64,000 bases of DNA from positions 186,001 through 250,000 of the forward strand of contig NZ_JAIMIC010000001.1 of the NCBI RefSeq assembly GCF_019966545.1. The letters run 5' to 3'. The position numbers and the translations under genes are program-made. Source of the stretch: Heliomarina baculiformis. Its GTDB lineage: Bacteria > Pseudomonadota > Alphaproteobacteria > Rhodobacterales > Rhodobacteraceae. Numbering within the stretch: the first letter of the stretch is position 1; each line of letters begins with the position of its first letter. The notes beneath the pieces were generated by a model. It saw only the letters and a list, made by a program, of their open reading frames with translations, had not been told where the DNA came from and ran no database searches. Shown one piece after another: positions 16,795-24,651 of this stretch.

Positions 16795-18471
16795 ATGACG
16801 AAATCATTTGCCGCCGCCTTTATTACCCCGCTCATTCTTCTCCTTTGCGCCTTCCTTCTCAGCATCGCTCTACCCGGTCGCCTTGCCGCGCAGGAACCCT
16901 ATTTCGAGACCGACACCCTGAATGAAGGTCTCGGTGACCTGCCTGACGATATCTCGCGCGATACCCCGATGAGCAGCGTCGAAAGCCTGCTTTACGCAAC
17001 CGAGCGCGGTGAATTCGAAAAAGCCGCGCATCTGCTCGATCTAAGCGGCATTGACCCGGCCGAACAGGCGGCCCGCGGCGCCGAACTCGCGCAAATGTTG
17101 TCCATCCTGATCGACCGCAAGGTGATGATCCGCTGGGGTGCGCTAGCCGACCGACCCGATGGCTGGCTCGAAGGCGGCGCGGACACAACCACCACCGGAA
17201 GGGTCCGCCGCTCCATCCGCATCGACGTCTTCGAACTCGACGACCATAACGTGCCCCTGCGGCTGAACCGGATCAAACCTGCGAACGGCGATCCCGCTTG
17301 GGTGATTTCGCGCCAGTCGGTCGCCAACCTGCCGCAGCTTTACGAGATTTACGGGCCTACCCCCATCGAGAAATCGCTGCCCTCCTGGGCACGCGAAAAG
17401 GCGCTCTGGGGCATGTACCTGTGGGAAATCATCTTTGTTCCGGTCATGCTGATCATCGCGCTGCTGCTGGGACGGCTCACCTATCGCGGCGTGACTCTTT
17501 TGGGACGGCGGGCCAACACGCCGCTTGGCCATTCCATCGTACGCGCCCTGCGCTGGCCTGCGACCATCGCCATCACCGCAATGCTTGTCGGCATCTCGAC
17601 CCGGCACGTCCTAGTGGTGTCGGGCGTCGTCGATACCTTCATCAGCCCTGCGGTCCTCTTTGGCTATATTGTTGCTATCACGCTGGCCGCAGTGCTTATA
17701 ATCGACGAGCTTTTCGATTGGTTTACGCTGCAGAACGCGGCCGAGCTTGCCGATCCCGACAATGCCCATCTGCGCAACATCGCGACGACCATCTCTGCCG
17801 CACGCAAATTCATCGTGGTGATCGCGGTGCTGGTGGCCATGGGCGTCTTGCTCAGCTCCGCCACCACCTTCCAGTCGCTTGGCCTCTCGCTTCTGGCTTC
17901 TGCCGGTGCCCTGACCATCGTTCTTGGTTTTGCCGCCCGCGAAGTGCTCGGCAATATCCTCGCCTCGGTCCAGATCGCCCTGAACCGCTCTGCCCGCATT
18001 GGCGACCAGCTCATCTTCGAAGGCCGGTACTGCACGGTCGAACGCATCGCTTTCACCTATGTCCAGCTGCTGATCTGGAACGGCAACCGCTATATCGTAC
18101 CGGTCAGCCATTTCGTGAAAGACGCGTTCGAAAACTGGTCGATCGAGGATGTGGCGATGATCCGCCCGATCATCCTCACGCTCACGCAAGAGGCCGACGT
18201 GGATCGGCTCCGCCAGTTCTTCCTCGATTCCGTCCGCAATGACGATGGCGAAGACACCGGCCCCATCGAAGATGCGGGTGTCAGCGTGATCGAGCAGGAC
18301 GTATTCGGCAAAAAGGTCCGCTTCGAACTGCCCACTCCGCACCAGAACACCGGCTGGGACATGCAATGCCGGATGCGCGAGCGCCTGCTGGCAGAGGCAT
18401 GGCGGCTGCAATCCGAAGAGGGCCTGCCGATGCTGCCCTCGGCCCAATTGCGAGACCTGCCCGAAAGCTGA
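16795..18471 (+). CDS. Mechanosensitive ion channel (MscS) family protein
   Basis: This 558-residue membrane protein starts at the ATG at 16795, which gives a Sec signal peptide (FITPLILLLCAFLLSIAL, cleavage near residue 32). An approximately 170-residue periplasmic domain follows. Hydrophobic spans begin at about residue 205 (LWEIIFVPVMLIIALLLG) and continue through about 390. The MscS pore helix is recognisable in SLGLSLLASAGALTIVLGF, followed by the beta-domain sequence LNRSARIGDQLIFEG. It probably opens under membrane tension to release solutes. An MscK/YbdG-like larger architecture is suggested by the periplasmic extension. Confidence 0.9.
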   Translation: MTKSFAAAFITPLILLLCAFLLSIALPGRLAAQEPYFETDTLNEGLGDLPDDISRDTPMSSVESLLYATERGEFEKAAHLLDLSGIDPAEQAARGAELAQMLSILIDRKVMIRWGALADRPDGWLEGGADTTTTGRVRRSIRIDVFELDDHNVPLRLNRIKPANGDPAWVISRQSVANLPQLYEIYGPTPIEKSLPSWAREKALWGMYLWEIIFVPVMLIIALLLGRLTYRGVTLLGRRANTPLGHSIVRALRWPATIAITAMLVGISTRHVLVVSGVVDTFISPAVLFGYIVAITLAAVLIIDELFDWFTLQNAAELADPDNAHLRNIATTISAARKFIVVIAVLVAMGVLLSSATTFQSLGLSLLASAGALTIVLGFAAREVLGNILASVQIALNRSARIGDQLIFEGRYCTVERIAFTYVQLLIWNGNRYIVPVSHFVKDAFENWSIEDVAMIRPIILTLTQEADVDRLRQFFLDSVRNDDGEDTGPIEDAGVSVIEQDVFGKKVRFELPTPHQNTGWDMQCRMRERLLAEAWRLQSEEGLPMLPSAQLRDLPES

Positions 18472-18603
18472 CCCGCGACCCCGTCGACACGGCCCCGCCC
18501 CCAAAAGGGATTTAGCGGCTGGATTAATCCGCCGCACTGGCGGACTATTGCCGCAACCGCGCCTGATCCCCATTTAGGTGCTGACATCTAACGGGAAAAC
18601 GAC

Positions 18604-19494
18604 ATGAACGAAGAACAGATCTTTGCGCTCTTGACCGGGAACGTGGTCTACCTGCTGGGCGCGCTGCTGCTGATCGTCATCATCTTCAAGGGCGTGCGCA
18701 TCGTGCCGCAGTCGGAAAAGCACGTGGTCGAACGCTTTGGGCGTCTGCACTCCGTGCTCGGGCCTGGCATCAACTTTGTCATCCCCTTCCTCGACGTGAT
18801 CGCGCATAAGATCTCGATCCTCGAACGTCAGCTTCCCACCGCCAGCCAGGATGCCATCACGCGCGACAACGTGCTGGTCGAGGTCGAAACATCCGTTTTC
18901 TACCGCATCGTCCAACCGGAAAAGACCGTCTACCGTATCCGTGACGTGGACGCAGCGATTGCCACCACCGTCGCCGGGATCGTGCGCGCCGAGATCGGCA
19001 AGATGGACCTCGACGATGTTCAGTCCAACCGCAACCAGCTGATCGCGACCATAAAGGCCAGTGTCGAAGATGCCGTAGACAACTGGGGGATCGAGGTGAC
19101 ACGTGCCGAGATCCTCGACGTCAATCTCGATCAGGCGACGCGCGACGCGATGCTGCAACAGCTGAACGCGGAACGCGAACGCCGCGCGCAGGTCACCCGC
19201 GCCGAAGGCCAGAAACGCGCCGTCGAACTCTCCGCCGATGCCGAGCTTTACGCTGCCGAGCAGGTCGCCAAGGCACGCCGTATCCAGGCCGATGCCGAAG
19301 CCTATGCCACGGAGGTCGTGGCCGCCGCGATCAAGGAAAACGGGCTCGAGGCCGCGCAATACCAGGTCGCGCTGAAACAGGTCGAAGCCCTCAACGCACT
19401 TGGCAATGGCGAAGGCAAACAGACGATCCTCCTCCCCGCGAACGCGCTCGAAGCCTTTGGCGACGCATTCAAGATGTTGAAAGGAGGCAAGTAA
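18604..19494 (+). CDS. SPFH-domain membrane protein, stomatin/QmcA-like
   Basis: This 296-residue protein has a single N-terminal membrane anchor (VVYLLGALLLIVIIF, residues about 16-30). The SPFH/band 7 domain follows (about 30-200, with RIVPQSEKHVVERFGR and LDVIAHKISILERQLPT), then a helical, Ala/Glu-rich C-terminal region. Such proteins form large oligomeric rings at the inner membrane and influence membrane-protein quality control. It is the first gene of a pair with an NfeD-like gene, overlapping by one base. A 132-bp gap separates it from the channel gene upstream. Confidence 0.92.
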   Translation: MNEEQIFALLTGNVVYLLGALLLIVIIFKGVRIVPQSEKHVVERFGRLHSVLGPGINFVIPFLDVIAHKISILERQLPTASQDAITRDNVLVEVETSVFYRIVQPEKTVYRIRDVDAAIATTVAGIVRAEIGKMDLDDVQSNRNQLIATIKASVEDAVDNWGIEVTRAEILDVNLDQATRDAMLQQLNAERERRAQVTRAEGQKRAVELSADAELYAAEQVAKARRIQADAEAYATEVVAAAIKENGLEAAQYQVALKQVEALNALGNGEGKQTILLPANALEAFGDAFKMLKGGK

Positions 19495-19766
19495 TGGCCT
19501 TCTGGACGATCTGGTGGGCATGGCTGGCGCTCGCCCTGATCCTGGGGATTGCCGAAATCGTGATCCCCGGTTTCATCTTCCTCGGCTTTGCCATCGGCGC
19601 GCTTGCGGTCGCCATGCTGCTGCTGAACACCGGCATCAGCCTGTTGCTGCCCCTGCTCCTGCTACTCTTTGCGGCCCTGTCCCTGATCGCATGGCTGGCC
19701 CTGCGGCATTTCTTTTCCCGCCCACAGGGTCAGGTCAAATATTTCGACAAGGATATCAACGACTAA
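19494..19766 (+). CDS. NfeD-like membrane protein, short form
   Basis: This 90-residue protein has two to three membrane spans (IWWAWLALALILGIAEIVI, FIFLGFAIGALAVAMLLL and LLPLLLLLFAALSLIAWLAL) and a short polar tail. NfeD proteins are the constant partners of SPFH proteins. This copy lacks most of the usual C-terminal OB-fold, so it is a minimal version. AGGAGG at 19483-19488 and the TAATG overlap with the SPFH stop show tight translational coupling. Confidence 0.88.
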   Translation: MAFWTIWWAWLALALILGIAEIVIPGFIFLGFAIGALAVAMLLLNTGISLLLPLLLLLFAALSLIAWLALRHFFSRPQGQVKYFDKDIND

Positions 19767-19796
19767 GACGTCGGCGTACGCCCTCGTGATCGCGCG

Positions 19797-21398
19797 CTAC
19801 AGCCCTCCCCTCAAAAGCGATAATACGACGTTCTCGGGGCCGCCCGCAGAGGTGCCGATGCTGCTTTGCACAAGATAGCGTCGGCGCAACTCTTCCATCC
19901 GGTCGCTTTCGATGAAATCGGCCACTTCTGAGGTGCCGAAATAGCTCTCGGCCCGCGCCTTGAAATCCGCCAGTTGACGATCAAGGTCCAGCGCGCCAAA
20001 GCTTTCAGGCAGTTGAAAAACCGTCTCGAAGATGGTGCGCAGCGGCTTCGAGGACATCACCCCGAACCAGCGCGCGTCGTTGCTCAGCGCATTTTCCACC
20101 ACATCGTTGAGGTCGCGCTCCATCGCCAGCGCCACCCGCATCGAGGCATCAGACTCTCCGATCCGGATCTCGAACTGGCGATCAAGGTAGTTCTGCACGA
20201 TGGCATCGGCAAACCCCGGCGGATAGACACGCCCCTCGGGCGGGGTCTTGAGATTGAAAGCATCCGCAAAGGCGTGATAGCGCTGATCCAGTTGAAGGTT
20301 GAGATAGGACAGCGGATTGTCCCGGTCCGAGGTCAGGATCTTGTTGGCGAATTGCGCGGCATCCGGTCGCGACGGCAGATCGAAGAACTCGAACGTGTCC
20401 AGCATCAGGCCGATATCGCTGAACAGGTCCTGCGCCGTTTCCACCTGGGCGCTGCGCGACGACACGCTTTCGACAAATTTCTCCAGCGTACTGGTGAACG
20501 GGTCGCCATTCGCCGTGGCCTCGGCGCGGGCGTTGAAATCAAAGGCTTTGGCGAGCGCCAGATAACGCCGGTCATATTCGGTATTCGCCACCGAAGCGGG
20601 ATCGCCAATGTCCGATTCAAGAACCGATCGGAGGAAATCCTTGTTTTCGAGATCGGCCTCCAGCCCGAAAATGCCAAGCGCGGCCCGCAGCAGATCAGGC
20701 TCCTGAAACAGGTCATCCACTGTTTCTATTCCGGCGGCCTTCCCTTCAAACTTCGAAGCGAAAGCATAGATGCTTTCCTGATCGCGCACCTTGTCGGCAA
20801 GGTCAAATACCCGCGCCAGATCCGCGTAGGCCGGGTTGCTCAGCCGTCGCGCAAAGGATGTCGCGTCATCCGGGTTGGATTCCAGCACCTGTTTCAGAAA
20901 GAACCGATTGCCCGCATCGCTTTCAAGCCCGAAACGCGCAAGAGTCGATTGCAACAGCCGCGGATTGTTCAGGAGGTCATCCGCGCTGCGGATATTGGCA
21001 AGGTCGGCGCGCACCTCATCCGCCGTCTTGCCCGCGTTTATCTGCGGCCCTTCCTCCCCCTTGAAATTGAACGCCTTGGCAAAGGCGAGATAACGTTTGT
21101 CGGCCAGCCGGTTCGCCAGCGACTTGTCATCGCTGAGATCGGAATCGAGGATCCTTTTCAGAAACGCCCGGTTGTTGATATCCTCATCCAGCCCAAAGGC
21201 CCCAAGCGCCACGCGCAGCAATGCCCGGTCATTCAACAGGTCATCCGAGCTCTGGACATCCTTCATCCGTTCCATCGTCGCCGAGGTATCGCGCGCGATC
21301 TGCGGCGAATTCGCCAGCATCCCCTGCTGCTGATCGCGCGTGCGCGTCAGGAAACCATAGCCCGCCAGACCTGCCCCGATAACCGTGGGTGTGAACAT
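19797..21398 (-). CDS. DUF1217 protein with four internal repeats
   Basis: This 533-residue protein consists largely of four copies of a module of about 65 residues, starting near residues 48, 136, 225 and 319. Each has the pattern (S/T)-x-DDLL ... LL ... FGL ... N-(R/K)-x-FL-(K/R)-x-(I/V)-L-(D/E)-S ... A(L/F)AKAF-(N/D)-(F/L). Copies 1-3 are most alike; copy 4 has drifted. A helical C-terminal tail of about 130 residues follows. DUF1217 proteins occur in Rhodobacterales and rhizobia, often near flagellar genes, but no flagellar gene is seen here. There is no signal peptide; the N terminus (TPTVIGAGLAGYGFL) is mildly hydrophobic. Function unknown. Confidence 0.82.
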   Translation of the reverse strand: MFTPTVIGAGLAGYGFLTRTRDQQQGMLANSPQIARDTSATMERMKDVQSSDDLLNDRALLRVALGAFGLDEDINNRAFLKRILDSDLSDDKSLANRLADKRYLAFAKAFNFKGEEGPQINAGKTADEVRADLANIRSADDLLNNPRLLQSTLARFGLESDAGNRFFLKQVLESNPDDATSFARRLSNPAYADLARVFDLADKVRDQESIYAFASKFEGKAAGIETVDDLFQEPDLLRAALGIFGLEADLENKDFLRSVLESDIGDPASVANTEYDRRYLALAKAFDFNARAEATANGDPFTSTLEKFVESVSSRSAQVETAQDLFSDIGLMLDTFEFFDLPSRPDAAQFANKILTSDRDNPLSYLNLQLDQRYHAFADAFNLKTPPEGRVYPPGFADAIVQNYLDRQFEIRIGESDASMRVALAMERDLNDVVENALSNDARWFGVMSSKPLRTIFETVFQLPESFGALDLDRQLADFKARAESYFGTSEVADFIESDRMEELRRRYLVQSSIGTSAGGPENVVLSLLRGGL

Positions 21399-21516
21399 GA
21401 CAACCGACTCCTCAAAAGCCCTCCAGATCTTTTGTTAAGACGGTTGTGTTAACAATTGGTGGTTATGCGGATGTAATGCCGGATTCCCGCGCAAAACGGC
21501 TATGCTGCGCTGCGGC

Positions 21517-21560
21517 GGTGTACAGGGGGTGTACAGGTGCTGTACGGGTCGTGCACCGCC
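21517..21560 (+). repeat. Phased 11-bp TGTAC repeat array upstream of sufT (copy A)
   Basis: TGTAC begins at 21519, 21530 and 21541, and TGCAC at 21552: four units with an exact 11-bp period. The spacers are AGGGGG, AGGTGC and GGGTCG. The array lies 110-150 bp upstream of the sufT start. A nearly identical array in the same orientation relative to its gene lies upstream of xdhC (46616-46642). Confidence 0.75.
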
Positions 21561-21669
21561 TGTGCCGCCCATTTCGGCCGCCCTGCCCGCAGTCGCAAAA
21601 CCCGCGCGCCCCCTTTACGCTTTGGCGCGGAAATCCTATATAAACTATCAGAAACAGACCGAGGCATAG

Positions 21670-22032
21670 ATGACACAGACGCCAGAACCTCTTGAAGGTG
21701 CGCCGCTGATCGCGCCCTCCTCAACAGACCACCCTCTGTATGAGCAGATCGTTGATGCGTGCCGAACGGTTTACGACCCCGAGATTCCGGTAAACATCTA
21801 CGAGCTTGGATTGATCTACACGATTGATATCAACGAGCAAAACGAGGTTAACATCGCGATGTCCCTGACCGCGCCCGGCTGCCCCGTGGCCGGTGAGATG
21901 CCGGGCTGGGTCGCCGATGCGGTCGAACCGATCCCGGGCGTCAAACAGGTTGATGTGGCACTGGTCTGGGAACCGCCCTGGGGCATGGATATGATGAGCG
22001 ACGAGGCACGGCTCGAACTCGGCTTCATGTAA
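21670..22032 (+). CDS. sufT: SufT-like (MIP18/DUF59) Fe-S cluster assembly protein
   Basis: This 120-residue protein of the MIP18 family helps mature Fe-S proteins. The family motif DPEIPVNIYELGLIY is at 36-50, and the conserved Cys is C71 in TAPGCPVAGEMP. The N-terminal 20 residues are a variable extension. It is followed after 94 bp by an A-type Fe-S carrier gene, and the two probably act in sequence on client enzymes. The main suf operon is not in this window. Confidence 0.88.
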   Translation: MTQTPEPLEGAPLIAPSSTDHPLYEQIVDACRTVYDPEIPVNIYELGLIYTIDINEQNEVNIAMSLTAPGCPVAGEMPGWVADAVEPIPGVKQVDVALVWEPPWGMDMMSDEARLELGFM

Positions 22033-22126
22033 TCCGCCCGTTAAGATGGCAACTGGTCCGTTCGGACCCGCCTCTTGAGATCGTGCCGCACCGGGACTAC
22101 CTTGGGACGGCAAAGGAGTATGAAAG

Positions 22127-22489
22127 ATGTTTTCCATTCCGGGCAAACAGGCGGTCACCCTGACCCCTGCTGCGACCACCCAGATCACCAAGCTGATGGC
22201 CAAGGGCGGCCACAGCGGGCTGCGCATTGGCGTAAAGAAGGGCGGCTGCGCAGGCATGGAATACACGATGGACTACGTCTCGGAAGTTGACCCAAACGAT
22301 GAGGTCATCGATCAGGACGGCGCCCGGGTGATGATTGCCCCGATGGCGCAAATGTTCCTCTTTGGAACTGAAATCGACTACGAAACCAGCCTGCTGGAAT
22401 CCGGTTTCAAGTTCAACAACCCCAACGTGGCCGAGGCTTGCGGCTGCGGGGAATCCATCAAATTCAACGAAGTTCCCGGCGCGAACTGA
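22127..22489 (+). CDS. sufA: A-type Fe-S carrier, SufA/IscA/ErpA family
   Basis: This 120-residue scaffold/carrier receives an Fe-S cluster and delivers it to apo-proteins. The three conserved cysteines are present as C41 (KKGGCAGMEY) and C105/C107 (EACGCGES). The length and the HesB/IscA fold agree with the family. AAAGGAG lies 7-13 bases before the ATG. Assignment to SufA rather than ErpA rests on the SufT neighbour and is moderate. Confidence 0.88.
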   Translation: MFSIPGKQAVTLTPAATTQITKLMAKGGHSGLRIGVKKGGCAGMEYTMDYVSEVDPNDEVIDQDGARVMIAPMAQMFLFGTEIDYETSLLESGFKFNNPNVAEACGCGESIKFNEVPGAN

Positions 22490-22493
22490 ACCG

Positions 22494-22817
22494 ATGGCGC
22501 TGGGCGGTAGCGATATCGCCTTCGCGCTGGAGCTGTTCGAACCGCTGGGAGATCTGACCACCCGCCGTATGTTCGGCGGGATGGCGATCTATCATCAGGG
22601 CGTGATCTTTGCCCTGCTGCGCAGCGACGCCACGCTTCTGCTCAAGGCCGAGGGCGATTTTCGCGAACGCCTTGAGACCAACGGATGGGACCGCTGGACC
22701 CACACACGCAAGAACGGTGTGGAAACCAGCATGCCCTATTATGTCATCCCCGGCGAAGTGCTCGACGATCCGGATACGGCAAGCGACCTCGCCCGCGCCT
22801 CGCTTGAGTCGCGTTAG
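22494..22817 (+). CDS. TfoX/Sxy N-terminal-domain protein
   Basis: This 107-residue protein matches the TfoX N-terminal domain: FEPLGDLTTRRMFGGMAIYHQGVIFALL near 16-43 with the RRMFGG core, and a YY-V-P-G-E-VLDD ending. It lacks the C-terminal TfoX domain, so a role in competence is not implied; many single-domain members are uncharacterised. It starts 4 bp after the sufA stop and probably shares its transcript. Its last codons overlap the stop of the convergent oxygenase gene by 4 bp. Confidence 0.75.
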   Translation: MALGGSDIAFALELFEPLGDLTTRRMFGGMAIYHQGVIFALLRSDATLLLKAEGDFRERLETNGWDRWTHTRKNGVETSMPYYVIPGEVLDDPDTASDLARASLESR

Positions 22818-23725
22818 CCCTTACGCAGGTGCAGGTAGGTCTCATTGAACCGGCGCGACAGGTGATCGCCCGCCGAGATAACCTGTCCTGAACCCGGAGG
22901 TGCCACGTTCGTGTCATGGCTGGGGTTGAAGAACAGCGGGACCGAAATCCGCTCTTGCGGGCTGCCGATCACCCGGTGCAGCGTCGCCTTGGCGCGTCCG
23001 GCGGTCCAGAATTCCAGCATTTCGCCAAAATTGATGACAAACCGCCCCGGCTCGGCCACGACAGGTTGCCAGCGCCCATCGGCCAGCCGCACCTCCAGCC
23101 CCGGCACCCCATCAGTCGCCAACAGCGTCAGGCAACCGTAATCCGTGTGAGGCGCGATGCCGAAATCCTTATCCCCTGCCCAGTCAGGCCGTTCGGGGTA
23201 ATAGTTTCCTCGCAGAAGCGCCATGGGCGCATCGAACGCCTGATCGAAACTCGTCTCATCCTCGCCGATCGCCACCGCCATCGCCCGCAGCAGTTCCAGC
23301 GCAACGCCATGCGCCTTGTCGTAATAAGCCTCGACCGCGGCGCGGAACCCCTCCTGTCCTTCGGGCCAGAGGTTGGGCGCATAGACCGACAGCCCGACTT
23401 CGGCCAAGGGATGACCTTCGGGCAATTCGTGACCGCAATCAAAGACTTCCTTGAAATCCGGGTTGGCCGTCGGGTCGACCTGCTCCGATTTCGGCGCACC
23501 CCAGCCCCGGTTCGATCCGGTGCGGCTCATGTCGACGGCAGATTTCTCGGCGGCCGAGCATTGGAAGAACCCGCGATAGGCCTCGATCACACGCGACACC
23601 TCATCGGCAATCAGATCGGTGTTGTGCAGGGTCAGAAATCCGACTTCGCGCAGCGCATGGGTCAGCCGGGCCATTTCGACGGGATCCCTTGCCCTCAGCA
23701 GGGCCATGTCTAGATCAGGTATCAA
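22814..23725 (-). CDS. Isopenicillin N synthase-family Fe(II)/2-oxoglutarate oxygenase
   Basis: This 303-residue soluble non-haem iron oxygenase has the facial triad H193 and D195 (APHTDYG) and H250 (ATLHRVIG). The 2-oxoglutarate clamp R259-x-S261 (ERISVP) follows. The N-terminal domain shows FLTLHNTDLI typical of the plant/bacterial IPNS-like group. Substrate unknown; in this family it ranges from amino acids to nucleobases and hormones. The gene is divergent from tpiA and convergent with the TfoX-N gene. Confidence 0.87.
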   Translation of the reverse strand: MIPDLDMALLRARDPVEMARLTHALREVGFLTLHNTDLIADEVSRVIEAYRGFFQCSAAEKSAVDMSRTGSNRGWGAPKSEQVDPTANPDFKEVFDCGHELPEGHPLAEVGLSVYAPNLWPEGQEGFRAAVEAYYDKAHGVALELLRAMAVAIGEDETSFDQAFDAPMALLRGNYYPERPDWAGDKDFGIAPHTDYGCLTLLATDGVPGLEVRLADGRWQPVVAEPGRFVINFGEMLEFWTAGRAKATLHRVIGSPQERISVPLFFNPSHDTNVAPPGSGQVISAGDHLSRRFNETYLHLRKG

Positions 23726-23817
23726 GGCAGCGCCTCCCTTTGGTTGGACCTGCTTGCATTTGTCCCGCCAAACCGCCGATGGTAGCAGCGAGACTTCAGG
23801 AACAGGGTAGAAAAACG

Positions 23818-24570
23818 ATGCGACGGAAATTGGCGGCAGGCAACTGGAAGATGAACGGCACCTCGGAGTCGCTTGCGGAAATCGACACCCTGATCAAGGA
23901 ACATGCCGAAGCGGGCTGCGACATGCTGATCTGCCCGCCCGCGACGCTGATCCAGCGCATGGCCGAGGCCGCAAAGGACACCAACCTGGCCGTTGGCGGG
24001 CAGGATTGCCATGCCGAGACCAGCGGCGCGCATACAGGCGACATCAGCGCGGTCATGCTGCGCGATGCCGGTGCGTCCTATGTCATCACCGGCCATTCCG
24101 AACGCCGCGTCGATCATGGCGAGCGTGACGAGACCGTACGCGCCAAGACCCTTGCCGCTATCGAGGCCGGTCTGACCGCCATCGTCTGCGTCGGCGAAAG
24201 CCTCAAGGAGCGCGAGGCCTCCAATACGCTCGACATCATCGCAGGCCAGCTGTCGGGGTCGATCCCGGATGCGGTGACCGGACAGAACCTAGTCGTCGCC
24301 TATGAACCGATCTGGGCTATCGGCACCGGCAAGGTCCCGACGCTCGACCAGATCGGCGAGGTACATGACTACATGCGATCCCGGCTTGAACGCCGCTTTG
24401 GCGCCGGTGTCGCGCGCTCGGTCCGCCTGCTTTATGGCGGCTCGGTGAAGGCGGGTAATGCCGCCGAGATTTTTGGCGTCTCCAACGTGGACGGCGCGCT
24501 TGTGGGCGGTGCCAGCCTCAAGGCCGCCGATTTCGGGCCCATCGTGGCCGCGCTATCCGCAAGCAGCTGA
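23818..24570 (+). CDS. tpiA: Triose-phosphate isomerase
   Basis: This 250-residue glycolytic enzyme interconverts dihydroxyacetone phosphate and glyceraldehyde 3-phosphate. The catalytic residues are visible: Lys11 in GNWKMN, the His in ITGHSERR and the Glu in AYEPIWAIGTG, followed by the phosphate loop YGGSVK. The ATG at 23818 is chosen because the family starts with (M)RRKLAAGNWKMNG; the frame is open further upstream but that region is the promoter shared with the divergent oxygenase gene. A strong bidirectional terminator follows. Confidence 0.97.
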   Translation: MRRKLAAGNWKMNGTSESLAEIDTLIKEHAEAGCDMLICPPATLIQRMAEAAKDTNLAVGGQDCHAETSGAHTGDISAVMLRDAGASYVITGHSERRVDHGERDETVRAKTLAAIEAGLTAIVCVGESLKEREASNTLDIIAGQLSGSIPDAVTGQNLVVAYEPIWAIGTGKVPTLDQIGEVHDYMRSRLERRFGAGVARSVRLLYGGSVKAGNAAEIFGVSNVDGALVGGASLKAADFGPIVAALSASS

Positions 24571-24575
24571 AACGA

Positions 24576-24607
24576 AAACGGATCACCGGATTATCTCCGG
24601 TGATCCG
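24576..24607. terminator. Bidirectional terminator between tpiA and dctM
   Basis: A perfect 12-bp stem CGGATCACCGGA (24579-24590) and TCCGGTGATCCG (24596-24607) has loop TTATC. It lies between two convergent genes; the minus-strand reading continues with TTTTCGTTTC. Confidence 0.8.
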
Positions 24608-24651
24608 CATTGCTTGGACGATCAGAGCGACTGGTTTACGACCCGCTAACC

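Noticed and set aside
21517-21560. The short repeats considered as a CRISPR array
   Set aside because: Repeat units of 5-6 bases with 11-bp period are far too short, there are no unique spacers of 25-40 bases and no cas genes.
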